Program-made: the position numbers and the translations under genes
Source: Bin80 sp965116685
GTDB lineage: Bacteria > Bacteroidota > Rhodothermia > Rhodothermales > Bin80
Direction of reading: 5' to 3'
Length of the DNA stretch: 64,000 nt
Assembly: GCA_965116685.1 (NCBI GenBank)
Contig: OZ220707.1
Location: forward strand, 1,736,001-1,800,000
Shown here: piece after piece, positions 1-9,089 of the stretch
How the letters are laid out: each line of letters starts with the position of its first letter
How positions within the stretch are numbered: the stretch's first letter is position 1
The notes under the pieces: model-generated
The model's input: only the letters and a program-made list of their open reading frames with translations
The model's database searches: none
What the model was told of the DNA's origin: nothing

Positions 1-420
1 CATCGCAATTGAAGTCATATTCACGATACTCGGCGAATTTCCTTTCCGCAACAATGGAACACACAACTTTGTAAGCAACATCGCCGAATAGGTGTTTAGC
101 GTAAAGATGCGCTCCATGAGTGACCAGGTCACCTCTTCAACCATGTGACGTTGAAGCAGACTTCCCGCGTTATTGATTAATACATCAAGGTGTTTCGTAA
201 CACGGTTCACCTCCTGCATCAGGGAACGGCACCCGGCTTCACTCATGAGATCGGCTTGGGACGTATAGGCAGTGCCACCCATAGCCTGTACATCCTCCAC
301 CACGGGCTCAATTGGGGATTGATTGTGGTGAAGAATCAAGGTACTGCCCTTGGCAAGGGACCGAGCCGTTTCGGCACCTATGCCTGTGCTGGCACCTGTA
401 ATCAGAATTGTGCGTCGCAT
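1..420 (-). CDS. SDR family oxidoreductase (N-terminal 140 aa; runs off the window)
   Basis: The frame is open from an ATG at 420 down to base 1, so the C-terminal part lies outside the window. It encodes a classical short-chain dehydrogenase/reductase. The N-terminal cofactor motif TGASTGIG is at residues 8-15 and the NNAG motif at 83-86. The stretch ending in NMTSIAM at the window edge matches the strand that carries the catalytic Ser (about residue 137); the YxxxK part is off the window. The family uses NAD(P)H to oxidise or reduce alcohols, sugars or steroids, and the substrate cannot be read from this part. No signal peptide is present, so it is cytoplasmic. Confidence 0.9.
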   Translation of the reverse strand, partial: MRRTILITGASTGIGAETARSLAKGSTLILHHNQSPIEPVVEDVQAMGGTAYTSQADLMSEAGCRSLMQEVNRVTKHLDVLINNAGSLLQRHMVEEVTWSLMERIFTLNTYSAMLLTKLCVPLLRKGNSPSIVNMTSIAM

Positions 421-915
421 AGTTATGGTCGAATGAACTGGACTTTAGATCTGGGAGCAATGGAATCGTCAGACGAAAAGCTGATGCTTCAAAATACTCT
501 TGCCGCCTTTAACTCAGTTCCACCCTTTGAAGATCATGTAGCCTCCCCAAGGATTCCACTGCTATGAATAAGCTTTGACTGCTTTTGAAATTAGCGTAGG
601 TGATGTTAGAGACCCTTGAACAGGCTTTTATGTACGCATGTCTTCCGTTCAAACTTCTTCCTTCAAAATTCATCCCAACGCGTACATCTCAAGATGGCTG
701 AAGCTCAGCAGCTGCACGAAAGGTCCGAACTTGCCATTGAGGGCCAGGAACCGTCCGGGAAAGAACGATGTAGGATCCTCCGGTTTTCATGCCCGCAGTA
801 ATCACTCCTGTTTTGGATCCTATCGGTATTTCAAAAAAGGTGGTCTTGGCTGACACGCCATAGGCTGTTGCATACTGAGAACCACCAAAACAAATTAAAT
901 CAACCCGTCAAAATC
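421..915. other. intergenic region, no convincing gene
   Basis: About 490 bases lie between the divergent SDR gene and a small membrane protein. One minus-strand frame is open from 907 to 689 and reads like a protein C-terminus (GGSQYATAYGVSAKTTFFE, then GGSYIVLSRTVPGPQWQV), but it has no good start codon. It could be the remnant of a lost gene. A plus-strand frame of 44 codons (433-567) has no supporting feature. No hairpin or RNA gene was recognised. Confidence 0.35.
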
Positions 916-1116
916 ATGCTCAGTATTCCAGGGCTTCCACTCCTCATCCCTGCAGTCCAATTACTTGTCCTCATTGGAATTATTTACATTGTTGTTTCAC
1001 TAACCACTCGGCGGGTTTCTAGCTCCATAGAACAAAGCGAGGCCAGACTTACAGACGCCATCGCGCAAAGCGAGGCCAGGATTGCGGCTTCTATCAAAAA
1101 GGTTGAAGCTGAATAG
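916..1116 (+). CDS. small membrane-anchored coiled-coil protein (66 aa)
   Basis: Starting at the ATG at 916, the protein has one hydrophobic segment (about residues 4-30, rich in Leu/Ile/Val). A short polar helix follows with two near-identical QSEAR repeats (about 41-45 and 52-56), each followed by Ile/Ala-rich heptads, and it ends in a charged tail. The layout suggests a single-pass membrane protein whose cytoplasmic part forms a short coiled coil. An in-frame ATG 16 codons upstream would add a polar extension and is less likely. Function is unknown. The gene lies tail-to-tail with the sulfatase remnant. It could be a fragment of a larger coiled-coil protein. Confidence 0.5.
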   Translation: MLSIPGLPLLIPAVQLLVLIGIIYIVVSLTTRRVSSSIEQSEARLTDAIAQSEARIAASIKKVEAE

Positions 1117-1125
1117 AAAGGATGG

Positions 1126-1972
1126 TCAGCGCAGCCGGACTCCGATGGAGTCTGCCCAAATCTCCCAACGGCGCTGCAAGCCAGAAGCGATCTCTGGAGC
1201 TTCCGCCGCAAGGTCATAGAGCTCCGTTGCATCTAATGCCAGATTATAGAGTTCCCATTCCGCGCGTCCGCGGTTCCAGACCAGCTTCCAATCTCCCTGG
1301 CGGATCGCGCGATTACCAATATGCTCCCAATACAAGGTGCGATCCGGCCAACTGTACTCTGGCGTATCCAACAATGGCAACAGGCTCTTCCCATCGGAGT
1401 GAGGCAAGGTCGCCCGAGCAACCTCGGCAACTGTTGCCATCAAGTCAATGACATGGCCGGACTCATCAATAATTCGACCGGGCCCTTTAATGCGGGCAGG
1501 CCAGTGTGCGATCAGGGGGGTAGTAATACCGCCCTCGTGCACCCACTGCTTATAAAGCCTGAAGGGGGTATTTGAGGCATTCGCCCATGCTTCCTCATAA
1601 GCCAGATAAGATCCTCGCTCGCCTGCATGTGTATTGGGGTCGTGCAACCGGCGCCCATCCACACTCTCGGCACATCCACCGTTATCGGAGAGGAAAAGCA
1701 CCAAGGTGTTGTCCAGTGCATCCATCGACTGCAACTGATTGATCACCCGCCCAATCCCCTGATCCATACGATCCACCATCGCGGCGTACACAGACATCCG
1801 CAGCGCCCAATCTTTTCTGTCAATCATATCCTGCCAGGCAGGTAGCCTTGAGGGCCTGGAAGAGAGAGCGTACGTCTCATCAATCACTCCCAACTCCTGC
1901 ATTCGTGCATAGCGGTCCTGACGCAGCACATCCCATCCCTCTTCGTATTCATGCGCATACCTGGCGATATCT
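1126..1972 (-). pseudogene. sulfatase, 3' half, separated from its 5' half by an IS
   Basis: This part encodes the C-terminal 279 residues of a formylglycine-dependent sulfatase, including the metal-site region LSDNGG, a GGITTPLIAHWP strand and the usual C-terminal WKLV..ELYNL segment. It is fused in frame to sequence reading out of the IS (open to 2157), so it has no native start. Removing the IS at 1973-4124 and one 6-bp target copy joins it exactly in frame to the half ending near 4125 (P-E-D-I followed by A-R-Y-A). The rebuilt protein is 513 aa, the normal size for the family. The catalytic Cys is in the other half, so this part alone cannot be active. Confidence 0.9.
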
Positions 1973-1986
1973 CTGAACTTCCCCCC
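1967..1986. repeat. left target duplication and left terminal inverted repeat of the IS1634-family element
   Basis: The 6-bp target copy ATATCT (1967-1972) is followed by the element end CTGAACTTCCCCCC (1973-1986). The same 14 bases occur inverted at 4111-4124, and ATATCT recurs at 4125-4130. Confidence 0.9.
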
Positions 1987-4124
1987 TATTTTTCGGCGGA
2001 CCCGGCAATTTTGAGTCTCACCCCTCTCATTTAGGCCCAGAATTCTACTTTTTGTCCCACTTTTGCCTCTAATCTGGGACAAACTGTCCCTATTTTCCTT
2101 GTTTTGCCCAAATTTATGCCATTCCAGGACGTTTTTGTTCGAAATATTTCTGTCCATGTTTATTTTTTAGTTTTTCGGCCTCCTTTTTCTATAAATTGGT
2201 GCTTTTATGCCCATTATTTCGTATATTTATCCCAGTCGCTATTCATTCTTACGAATCCTTCCTGTCCATGTACGTCGAACGAATTCCCAACCGAAATTCC
2301 AACCCCACCTGGCTCATCCGGGAGTCCAAGTGGGTCAACGGACGCGCCCAGAAAACCACCCTCGCCAATCTCACCAAACTCCCCCAGGGGCTGATTGAGA
2401 GCATTCGAATTCTCCTCAAAGGCGGCACTGCCGTCAAGTCCATAAAAGACTCCTTCAAAATTCGAAGCAATCAACCCCATGGACATGTGGCCGCCGTCTT
2501 GGGCATCATGAACCACATCAAACTGCCGGAACTGATTGCCCCAAAGAATTCCCGCTTCCGTCGACTGATCCTCGGCATGATTGCTGCACGCGTGATCAAC
2601 GCAGGCAGCAAGCTCTCCGCCAGTGCCATGCTGGATGTCAAAACCGCCTCCAACACGCTCAATGAAGAACTCGGACTCAAACGCGTGGATGAAGATGATC
2701 TCTATGATGCGATGGATAAGCTGTTCAAACGCAAGACCGATATTGAGTGTCGCTTGGCCAAAAAACATCTCAAGGAGGGCAGTCTGGTGCTCTACGATGT
2801 GACGAGCAGCTATGTGGAAGGCGAAAAAAATGAATGGGCAGAGTATGGCTACAACCGGGACAAGAAGCAGGGCAAAAAGCAGATTGTCTATGGGCTGATG
2901 ACCGATCAGGAGGGCTGTCCGGTATCCGTGGAGGTGTTTCGTGGCAATACTGCAGACACCAGTACGCTGCGTACGCAGGTGGAAAAGATTCAGAAAACGT
3001 TTGAACTCAAGCATGTGGTGTTGGTCGGGGACCGCGGAATCCTGAAGCAAAAACAGATTCAGGAGGAAATCCTGCCGGTGGGACTGGATTGGATCACGGC
3101 GATGCAAAAGCAAGAGATTCGCAAGGTGGTGGAGAAAAAAGAGTATCAGATGAGTCTATTTGATGAACAGGACATGGCGGAGGTCTGCTGTGATCTGTAT
3201 CCACAGGATCGTCTGATCCTGTGCAGAAATCCCTTACAGGCCGAAAAGAGCAAGAAAACGCGAGCGGAACTGTTATTGAAGGCGGAGGAGAAACTTGACA
3301 AGATCGTTGTGGCGGTCAAAAACGGCCGACTCAAAGATGCAGGGAAAATTGGCGTGCGGGCCGGAAAGGTGTTCGGGGACAAGAAGTATAAAAAGAAATA
3401 CTTTCACCTGGAGATTCAGGAAGGATATTTTTCGTATACCCGCAATGAAGAAGTACTCCAGAAAGAGGAGCGGTTCGATGGCCTGTATGCGATCCGTAGC
3501 AGTCTGAAGAAGGAGGACGTGGCCGAGTTGGTCACCAATTACAAACGGCTTTCCACGGTGGAGATCGCCTTCCGCACGATGAAGTCCATGTCGTTGCGGG
3601 TGCGTCCGATTTATCATTACACCCAAGACCGGGTCGTTGCACATGTCTTTTTGTGCATGCTGGCCTACTATGTGGAATATCATCTGCGCCGGAAGCTGGC
3701 GCCAATGCTGTTTGCCGAAGATGATCTGGAAGCAAGACGAACCCAGCGCGAAGGCGTTGTTGAGCCGGCCAAACCCTCAAAATCGGCAAAAAAGAAGGCC
3801 CAAACCAAACGAACCAAAGAGGGAGAGAAAGCCATGAGCTTTGCGAGCCTGATGCAAGAACTTTCGGGACTGTGCCGCCTGGTTATGATTCCAAAACTAG
3901 AGTCAGACACGAGCCAGGAAGTCATTATGTATGAGACGATCAGTCCCACGCAAAAGCGGGCACTCAAACTTCTGAACGTCAAATTGTTTTAGTCATCGGT
4001 TCGCCGAATTGATGTAACCTCCCCCGGGCCGCCGCCTCTGGCAGTCAATCATCTTCCAAAAAAAAAGCCTCGAATCCGTGAGGAAAATCGTGCCTTCAAG
4101 AAACTGGAAAGGGGGGAAGTTCAG
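1973..4124 (+). mobile_element. IS1634-family insertion sequence (2152 bp)
   Basis: The element is bounded by perfect 14-bp inverted repeats (1973-1986 and 4111-4124) and flanked by a 6-bp direct repeat ATATCT. It carries a single transposase gene on the plus strand and sits antisense inside the sulfatase gene. Target removal restores the sulfatase frame exactly, so the insertion has decayed little since it occurred. It differs from the other IS1634-family element in the window (35956 and 40132) in both sequence and ends. Single copy here. Confidence 0.92.
2268..3992 (+). CDS. IS1634-family DDE transposase (574 aa)
   Basis: This is a DDE transposase of the IS4-related IS1634 family. The presumed acidic triad is the Asp in VLYDVTSSYVEG, the Asp in LVGDRGIL and the Glu in STVEIAFRTMKS, the last lying in a Y...E-type C-terminal motif. 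The frame is open from 2196, but the ATG at 2268 (MYVERIPNRN) gives the usual N-terminus of the family, and the upstream residues are unlike it. A Lys/Ala-rich linker lies near the C-terminus. The length is normal for an intact transposase, so the element may still be mobile. Confidence 0.9.
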   Translation: MYVERIPNRNSNPTWLIRESKWVNGRAQKTTLANLTKLPQGLIESIRILLKGGTAVKSIKDSFKIRSNQPHGHVAAVLGIMNHIKLPELIAPKNSRFRRLILGMIAARVINAGSKLSASAMLDVKTASNTLNEELGLKRVDEDDLYDAMDKLFKRKTDIECRLAKKHLKEGSLVLYDVTSSYVEGEKNEWAEYGYNRDKKQGKKQIVYGLMTDQEGCPVSVEVFRGNTADTSTLRTQVEKIQKTFELKHVVLVGDRGILKQKQIQEEILPVGLDWITAMQKQEIRKVVEKKEYQMSLFDEQDMAEVCCDLYPQDRLILCRNPLQAEKSKKTRAELLLKAEEKLDKIVVAVKNGRLKDAGKIGVRAGKVFGDKKYKKKYFHLEIQEGYFSYTRNEEVLQKEERFDGLYAIRSSLKKEDVAELVTNYKRLSTVEIAFRTMKSMSLRVRPIYHYTQDRVVAHVFLCMLAYYVEYHLRRKLAPMLFAEDDLEARRTQREGVVEPAKPSKSAKKKAQTKRTKEGEKAMSFASLMQELSGLCRLVMIPKLESDTSQEVIMYETISPTQKRALKLLNVKLF

Positions 4125-4130
4125 ATATCT
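4111..4130. repeat. right terminal inverted repeat and target duplication of the IS1634-family element
   Basis: The right end GGGGGGAAGTTCAG (4111-4124) is the exact reverse complement of the left end. It is followed by the second ATATCT target copy (4125-4130). Confidence 0.9.
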
Positions 4131-4825
4131 TCGGGGAGTGCATGTAAAGGCCAATGTGGAGCAGTGTATGCCAAATAGAGCAGAAATGGCTTCTCGGACG
4201 GATGCGACTGAAGAAATTCGATTGCATGGTCCGTGAATGCATCCGTCATATAGAACCCCGAGTCTGGTGGGCTCCAAGGATCATCATCAAACACCATTTG
4301 CCGCTTACGTGGCTGATGTTCGATGATCTCGTAATAGCTGCTCGCACCGCTGATCAACCCGAAATAACGTTCGAACCCGCGCATACGGGGCCAATGCTGA
4401 GGACGCTCTCCGACATGCCATTTCCCAGACATATAGGTATGGTAGCCAGCGTCCTGAAGCATCTCTGCAAGGGTCACCGCCGATTCGCTGAGATAGCCCT
4501 GATAGGGTCCCGTCGTAAGCTCACTGTTAACGGAAGACACCATCACCCCCATCCCGACACCATGCGGATAGCGACCGGTCAACAGGGAAGCTCTCGTTGG
4601 GCAGCAGCGCCCTGCATTATAAAACTGACGGAAACGGACTCCGTTTTCTGCTAGCGCATCAAGGGTTGGCGTATGGATTTCACCTCCGTACGCCCCGATA
4701 TCCGAATATCCCAGATCATCCGCCAGAATGATCAGAATATTCGGACGCTCCGGTGATGTTTGACAGCCTAAAATGCCAACTACCACAAGAAATAAACCAA
4801 TTCCACTGAAAAATTTATGTATCAT
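4121..4825 (-). pseudogene. sulfatase lipoprotein, 5' half, truncated by an IS
   Basis: This is the N-terminal 234 residues of a type I sulfatase. A hydrophobic leader ends in ILGC with Cys21 as the probable lipidated residue. The first metal-binding motif is ADDLGY, and the sulfatase signature C-C-P-T-R at 74-78 makes Cys74 the formylglycine residue. GKWHVG is the usual active-site Lys/His segment. The frame stops at a TGA (4121-4123) made by the IS end. The other half is at 1126-1972. The target was probably a sulfated polysaccharide or a small sulfate ester. An anaerobic or aerobic FGly-generating enzyme elsewhere would have been needed for maturation. Confidence 0.92.
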
Positions 4826-4886
4826 GTTCCACTGAGTCCTTCTATCAGATGGAATCTAATACTTTGGGGATTAATACAAACCCTTG

Positions 4887-6143
4887 ATGGAACCCAGATC
4901 ACCAGAAGCCCTGCTGACTCAAACAGACATCGCCCGGATTCTTGAAAAAGGGTTACGGGACCAGTTTTCACGCAGTGATCGAATCCTGGTGATCATCCCG
5001 GACGCAACGCGTACGGCACCACTCCCGGTGATCTTCCCCTTGGTCTGTGATCTTCTACTGGGACGGGTGGCGGCCTTGGATTTCCTGATTGCACTTGGAA
5101 CTCATCCGCCGATGAGTGAAGAGGCTCGTCTGGCACTTGTGGGAATCTCACGTGCAGAAAAATACGGCCGCTATTCGAGCGTCAATCTTTTTAATCATGC
5201 CTGGGATGACCCGTCAGAACTGGTCACCTTAACGACCATCCCGGATGAAGAGGTTTTTGCAATTACCGAAGGATTGATCAAACGCCCCCTTCCTGTAACG
5301 ATCAACAGAAAAGTGCTCAACTATGATGTGGCCCTGGTGTGCGGCCCGGTTTTTCCACATGAGGTAGCAGGGTTTTCCGGAGGCAATAAATACTTTTTTC
5401 CTGGAATCAGTGGACCAGAAGTCATTGACTTTACCCATTGGGTAGGTGCTCTCATGTCCAGCCGCGCGATTATCGGTACGTACGACACCCCGATTCGCCG
5501 GTTGATCAATCGGGCGGCCAATGAGATTCCCTGCAGTCGCGTCTTCATGAATCTGGTTGTGCAGGAGGAAGGGCTGGCCGGAGTCTACATCGGAGACGAT
5601 GAGGATGAATCCTGGTTGAGAGCAGCCCGGCATTCTGCTCAACTACATATCACCTGGATGAAAAACCCGGTTTCTCAGGCTTTTGCAGTCATCCCATCCA
5701 TGTATGATGATCTATGGACGGGAGCAAAAGGGATGTATAAACTAGAGCCAGTTATTGCCGATGGTGGCGAAATCCTCCTCTATGCTCCGCATATTTCAGA
5801 GCTCTCGTATACTCACGGCACGCTCCTGGATACCATCGGCTTTCACGGCACGGACTACTTCAGAGCGAACTGGGAGAAATATCGCCATTACCCGTGGACT
5901 GTTCTTGCGCATGCAGCACATGTTCGTGGGCAAACCACCTACAAGGATGGCGTAGAAACCCCTCGCATTCGTCTTAAACTCGCCAGCCAGATCCCCAAAG
6001 AACAATGTGAAAAAGTTGGGCTTGGATACTGTGACCCAAACTCCATTGGTCTTCCCTGGTGGAGAGATCGAAAAGGCCCGGATTATCTGTACGTACCCAA
6101 GGCCGGGGAGCACCTTTATAAACTTCGTGGAGCAGGTGTCTGA
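4887..6143 (+). CDS. LarA-like nickel-pincer racemase family protein (DUF2088, 418 aa)
   Basis: LarA enzymes racemise or epimerise 2-hydroxyacids with a nickel-pincer nucleotide bound covalently to a lysine. The family residues are in place: DATR (39-42), His104 in FNHAW, His158 and Lys168 in HEVAGFSGGNK, and His184 in DFTHW. The spacings 158-168-184 equal those of the Lactobacillus plantarum LarA residues H174, K184 and H200, so Lys168 is the likely pincer attachment site. Maturation genes larB, larC and larE are not in this window. The gene is divergent from the broken sulfatase. A TTG three bases upstream is an alternative start. The substrate could be lactate or a sugar acid. Confidence 0.85.
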   Translation: MEPRSPEALLTQTDIARILEKGLRDQFSRSDRILVIIPDATRTAPLPVIFPLVCDLLLGRVAALDFLIALGTHPPMSEEARLALVGISRAEKYGRYSSVNLFNHAWDDPSELVTLTTIPDEEVFAITEGLIKRPLPVTINRKVLNYDVALVCGPVFPHEVAGFSGGNKYFFPGISGPEVIDFTHWVGALMSSRAIIGTYDTPIRRLINRAANEIPCSRVFMNLVVQEEGLAGVYIGDDEDESWLRAARHSAQLHITWMKNPVSQAFAVIPSMYDDLWTGAKGMYKLEPVIADGGEILLYAPHISELSYTHGTLLDTIGFHGTDYFRANWEKYRHYPWTVLAHAAHVRGQTTYKDGVETPRIRLKLASQIPKEQCEKVGLGYCDPNSIGLPWWRDRKGPDYLYVPKAGEHLYKLRGAGV

Positions 6144-6195
6144 TGCTATTTCCATCTCAAAGCCGGACTTGTATCGATACTCAGTAAAGCAGGAA

Positions 6196-7068
6196 ATGAG
6201 CAACAAACCGAAAAGGCATCATTATATCCCTCAATTGATTTTGCGGAATTTTACTGATCACAATGGAAAACTGCACTGCTTCAATAAAAGATTGGGAAAA
6301 ATATTCTGCTCTTCTCCAACTAACGTATTTGTGAAGACGGAACTTAACACTCATAGACATGAAGATGGCACTACATCAATACATTTGGAAACCGATCTAT
6401 CAAAAAAGATCGAAGGACCTGCTGCTGCCGTACTAAAAAAGATCACCACGTCGGCTCGTTGTGGCCAAAACTTAGGGCTTACCCAATCGGAACGAAACGA
6501 GTGGCTAAACTTTCTATATGTGCAGCAAATGCGTCATCCTGACCAACGAGATTTTGTACGCCAGAAAGATTATATACCTCGTATACTAGATAAATATGAA
6601 CGCGACGTTGGTCCCATCAGCATAGAAAAGCGTGCCTACTTTGAAGATCCGAAAAGGAAGAAGCGTATGGCCGACAATGCATGGCAGAGGGTAATTATAC
6701 CTTCGTCAGGGGGCGAGAACCAGTTAATGCCCATCCTCAAAAGCCGGGGGGTCGGGGCGGTTGTGCTCAACAAGAAGTCCAAGAGCTTTGTTATCGGAGA
6801 CATACCTGTAATTAGATATCCTTCCTCTGAAACATCACTGGATTCCCCAGAAGCTCGGCTAATATACCCCGTTTCATGGGATGTCCTTATAGTTTGGGGT
6901 TTACATGACAGAGATAAAGAGTTGCTTTTCTTATCTGACGATAGCTACGTTCGCAGCTTAAATGAGACTTCTCTCAAACAAAGCAACATAATCGCAGGAC
7001 GTTCCGAAACATTGATTCGGTCGCTGGCACATAGTAGGCACGGTAGCTATAGGGGTATATCCTCCTGA
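6196..7068 (+). CDS. DUF4238-family protein (290 aa)
   Basis: The N-terminus PKRHHYIPQLILRNFTD is the hallmark of DUF4238, a family of unknown function scattered over bacterial accessory regions. Other visible family features are a VFVKTELNTH segment and a C-terminal region with FVIGDIPV. The ATG at 6196 is chosen because it places the HHYIPQ motif near residue 8 as usual; the frame is open further upstream but overlaps the racemase gene. There is no signal peptide or membrane segment. Base composition is lower in GC than the flanking racemase gene, which suggests horizontal acquisition. The biochemical role is not known. Confidence 0.75.
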   Translation: MSNKPKRHHYIPQLILRNFTDHNGKLHCFNKRLGKIFCSSPTNVFVKTELNTHRHEDGTTSIHLETDLSKKIEGPAAAVLKKITTSARCGQNLGLTQSERNEWLNFLYVQQMRHPDQRDFVRQKDYIPRILDKYERDVGPISIEKRAYFEDPKRKKRMADNAWQRVIIPSSGGENQLMPILKSRGVGAVVLNKKSKSFVIGDIPVIRYPSSETSLDSPEARLIYPVSWDVLIVWGLHDRDKELLFLSDDSYVRSLNETSLKQSNIIAGRSETLIRSLAHSRHGSYRGISS

Positions 7069-7139
7069 AAGAGCTTTGCTACCAAAACTTGAACAGCCAC
7101 TTTTGTGCACATGAGTCCATGGGCCAGCAAATATGCGTG

Positions 7140-7868
7140 TTACTGACTTCGATCAATCCTCTCATGCAGTTCTATATGTCCCCCGAGTAACTTCTCGCCA
7201 TTCAATTCGCTTGTTTTGAATTGCCTTGTAATGTCGCTTATATCTCCAATGTCCAATATGATGGGGTTTACTCCGCGAGAACGATCCCAGATCGCAAACC
7301 TATATTCTCTCTGGAAACTATACTTTGATTGTTTTTGGAATACGGCTTCTGGATCTCTGAAGCATACGTGAGATGTTTCCGAGGAATAATACCCTACCAA
7401 TTGGCGGCCATACAAGTAACCTTTGGCTTTTGCGGAAGTATCCATGCGCCTGAGGAATTTAGATACATTCTGGACAACGACTGCGTATTCTCCGAGATCC
7501 AGGCATTCATCTGGAACAAGTAATCTTTGTCGGAAGGCTTCAATGCCACTCTTTGACAGATTTTTTAACCTTAGGTCTCCTGTGTGGACAGCATGTATGC
7601 AAAAAACGTTGATATGGTTTAGCCAATTCTTCTGGACCGAGACCGGTGCGGCAAGATCGTTCGACGGTATTTCAAAACCATTCAAGATCATACAGGTGTT
7701 GTTTGGCTGTAACCAAGCAACAGTACCCTCGTTCGGATCCATACGCCCGGAACTGTCACTGGACTCAATCTTCTTGAATTCAGATAGTCGATTCGCGAAG
7801 ATTTTCCCTCGAACGAAGTCTTCAATGTACTGCTTTTTCTTGAAGAACTTGATGAAAAAACATATCAT
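7140..7868 (-). CDS. hypothetical protein resembling the DUF2971 group (242 aa)
   Basis: The order of motifs, F..GKIFANRLSEFKK near the N-terminus, R-M-D-P-N-E-G at about residues 42-48 and REYRFAI near the C-terminus, resembles DUF2971-like proteins (a small-protein family of unknown function often found in genomic islands). The first 13 residues are hydrophobic and basic, but the usual family start has a similar extension, so this is probably not a signal peptide. It converges on the DUF4238 gene, and both are more AT-rich than their metabolic neighbours. The family assignment is by motif impression only. Confidence 0.5.
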   Translation of the reverse strand: MICFFIKFFKKKQYIEDFVRGKIFANRLSEFKKIESSDSSGRMDPNEGTVAWLQPNNTCMILNGFEIPSNDLAAPVSVQKNWLNHINVFCIHAVHTGDLRLKNLSKSGIEAFRQRLLVPDECLDLGEYAVVVQNVSKFLRRMDTSAKAKGYLYGRQLVGYYSSETSHVCFRDPEAVFQKQSKYSFQREYRFAIWDRSRGVNPIILDIGDISDITRQFKTSELNGEKLLGGHIELHERIDRSQ

Positions 7869-8189
7869 TATCTACAAGCGGTTGTGAGTATAAGCCGTCG
7901 GGTAAAACTGACAATCAGTTCACACCCCTGTTTGTATCGTACTCCACAGCGCGAAATCCTCTCCTCATCTTCAATAACTCTCGTACGATGACCTACTCAT
8001 TAGGTGTGCACTTCGCTTCTGCTGAGGATACCGATGTAGGAAGGAAACAGGTTTTGTAGATTAAAGACTTAATTCGTACATGAAAGATAAATAATATAAT
8101 TTTGCGGATTCCCAATCTTCGATCCAGACCCCGCCTTTTCCTATCAGCTGTCTCCACTGGAAAAAAACTTACTATATTAACCCTTGATC
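7869..8189. other. intergenic region with a possible Bacteroidota-type promoter
   Basis: The bases between two divergent genes hold no open frame worth reporting. The sequence TAATTTTG at 8097-8104 fits the Bacteroidota -7 consensus TAnnTTTG and lies about 85 bases before the hydroxyacid dehydrogenase start. No TTG box is found at the expected distance upstream, so the promoter is only half supported. Confidence 0.35.
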
Positions 8190-9089
8190 ATGAAAGAAAC
8201 CATTGGATTTATTGGTCTCGGCATTATGGGTGGGGGAATGGTACGTAACCTCCTGAAAGCCGGTTTTGAAGTACATGTCTGGAATCGAACCTCCACTCGT
8301 ATGGCACCCATTGAGGCCGCCGGGGCGCATGGGGCACCGGACGCGGCCACCGTAGCAGCACGCTCAGACATTATTATCCTCTGTGTAAGCGAAACCCGCG
8401 ATGTGGAAGAGGTCCTATTTGGAGAAAACGGGGTGGTACAAGGTGCAAACCCCGGCTCACTGATCATTGATACCAGTACGATCAGCCCTCAGGCAACCAT
8501 CAGCATGGAAGCCCGGCTACGCGCGGCGGGCTTGCAAATGTTGGATGCGCCGATCAGCGGTGGCAGCGAAGGTGCAGCCAATGGAACACTAAGTATCATG
8601 GTTGGCGGAGACGAAGCTGATGTGACCCGTGCGATGGGAGCCCTGGACGCGATGGCCAGCCGGATTACGCACGTAGGAGGTACAGGTGCAGGTCAGACGG
8701 TGAAGCTCGTGAATCAGATCCTAGTAGTGGGCACCATGATGGCGATCAGTGAGGCGCTCCTCTTTGCACAGAAAGGAGGGCTGGACTTGGCAAAAACGCT
8801 TGAGGCAGTCGAACATGGGGCGGCGGGCAGTTGGATGCTCAGCAACCGGGGGACCCAGGCGATCATAAGAGATTTTGAACCCGGATTCACCATTGATCTG
8901 CAGCAGAAGGACCTGCGACTGGTCCTGGAGTCAGCAGATGCACTGGGCATTCCCCTGCCAATGACCAGCCAGATTTTTCAACTCTATCGCAGCCTGCAGG
9001 AACGGGGGCTCGGAGGTGAAGGAAACCATGCACTTGTCATGGCACTTGAGAATCTGGCTGGCGTGCAAATTGGTACACCGGACAAATGA
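8190..9089 (+). CDS. NAD(P)-dependent beta-hydroxyacid dehydrogenase (tartronate semialdehyde reductase / 3-hydroxyisobutyrate dehydrogenase family)
   Basis: This 299-aa protein has the family's Rossmann motif GFIGLGIMGGGM (residues 6-17), the substrate-binding DAPISGGSEGA (119-129) and the catalytic lysine in TVKLVNQ (Lys172). The family oxidises or reduces 3-hydroxyacids such as tartronate semialdehyde, 3-hydroxyisobutyrate or 2,3-dihydroxypropane sulfonate-type substrates. Glycerate or tartronate metabolism is the best guess from the neighbouring sugar genes. The start is the ATG at 8190; a TTG two codons earlier is less likely. The stop overlaps the next gene's start (ATGA), so the two are translated from one transcript. 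Confidence 0.9.
   Translation: MKETIGFIGLGIMGGGMVRNLLKAGFEVHVWNRTSTRMAPIEAAGAHGAPDAATVAARSDIIILCVSETRDVEEVLFGENGVVQGANPGSLIIDTSTISPQATISMEARLRAAGLQMLDAPISGGSEGAANGTLSIMVGGDEADVTRAMGALDAMASRITHVGGTGAGQTVKLVNQILVVGTMMAISEALLFAQKGGLDLAKTLEAVEHGAAGSWMLSNRGTQAIIRDFEPGFTIDLQQKDLRLVLESADALGIPLPMTSQIFQLYRSLQERGLGGEGNHALVMALENLAGVQIGTPDK

Noticed and set aside
1126..2157. A 343-codon open frame starting inside the IS and reading into the sulfatase
   Set aside because: It is a chimera made by the insertion. The native start is at 4825, and the front 64 residues are IS sequence with no family match.
2214..3113. Long minus-strand frame antisense to the transposase at 2268
   Set aside because: It is the shadow of the transposase gene and has no recognisable domain.
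4878..8189. Shared AACCCTTGAT before the LarA-like and hydroxyacid dehydrogenase starts
   Set aside because: Ten bases in two places are compatible with chance and overlap start codons. No third copy was found before the other catabolic genes.
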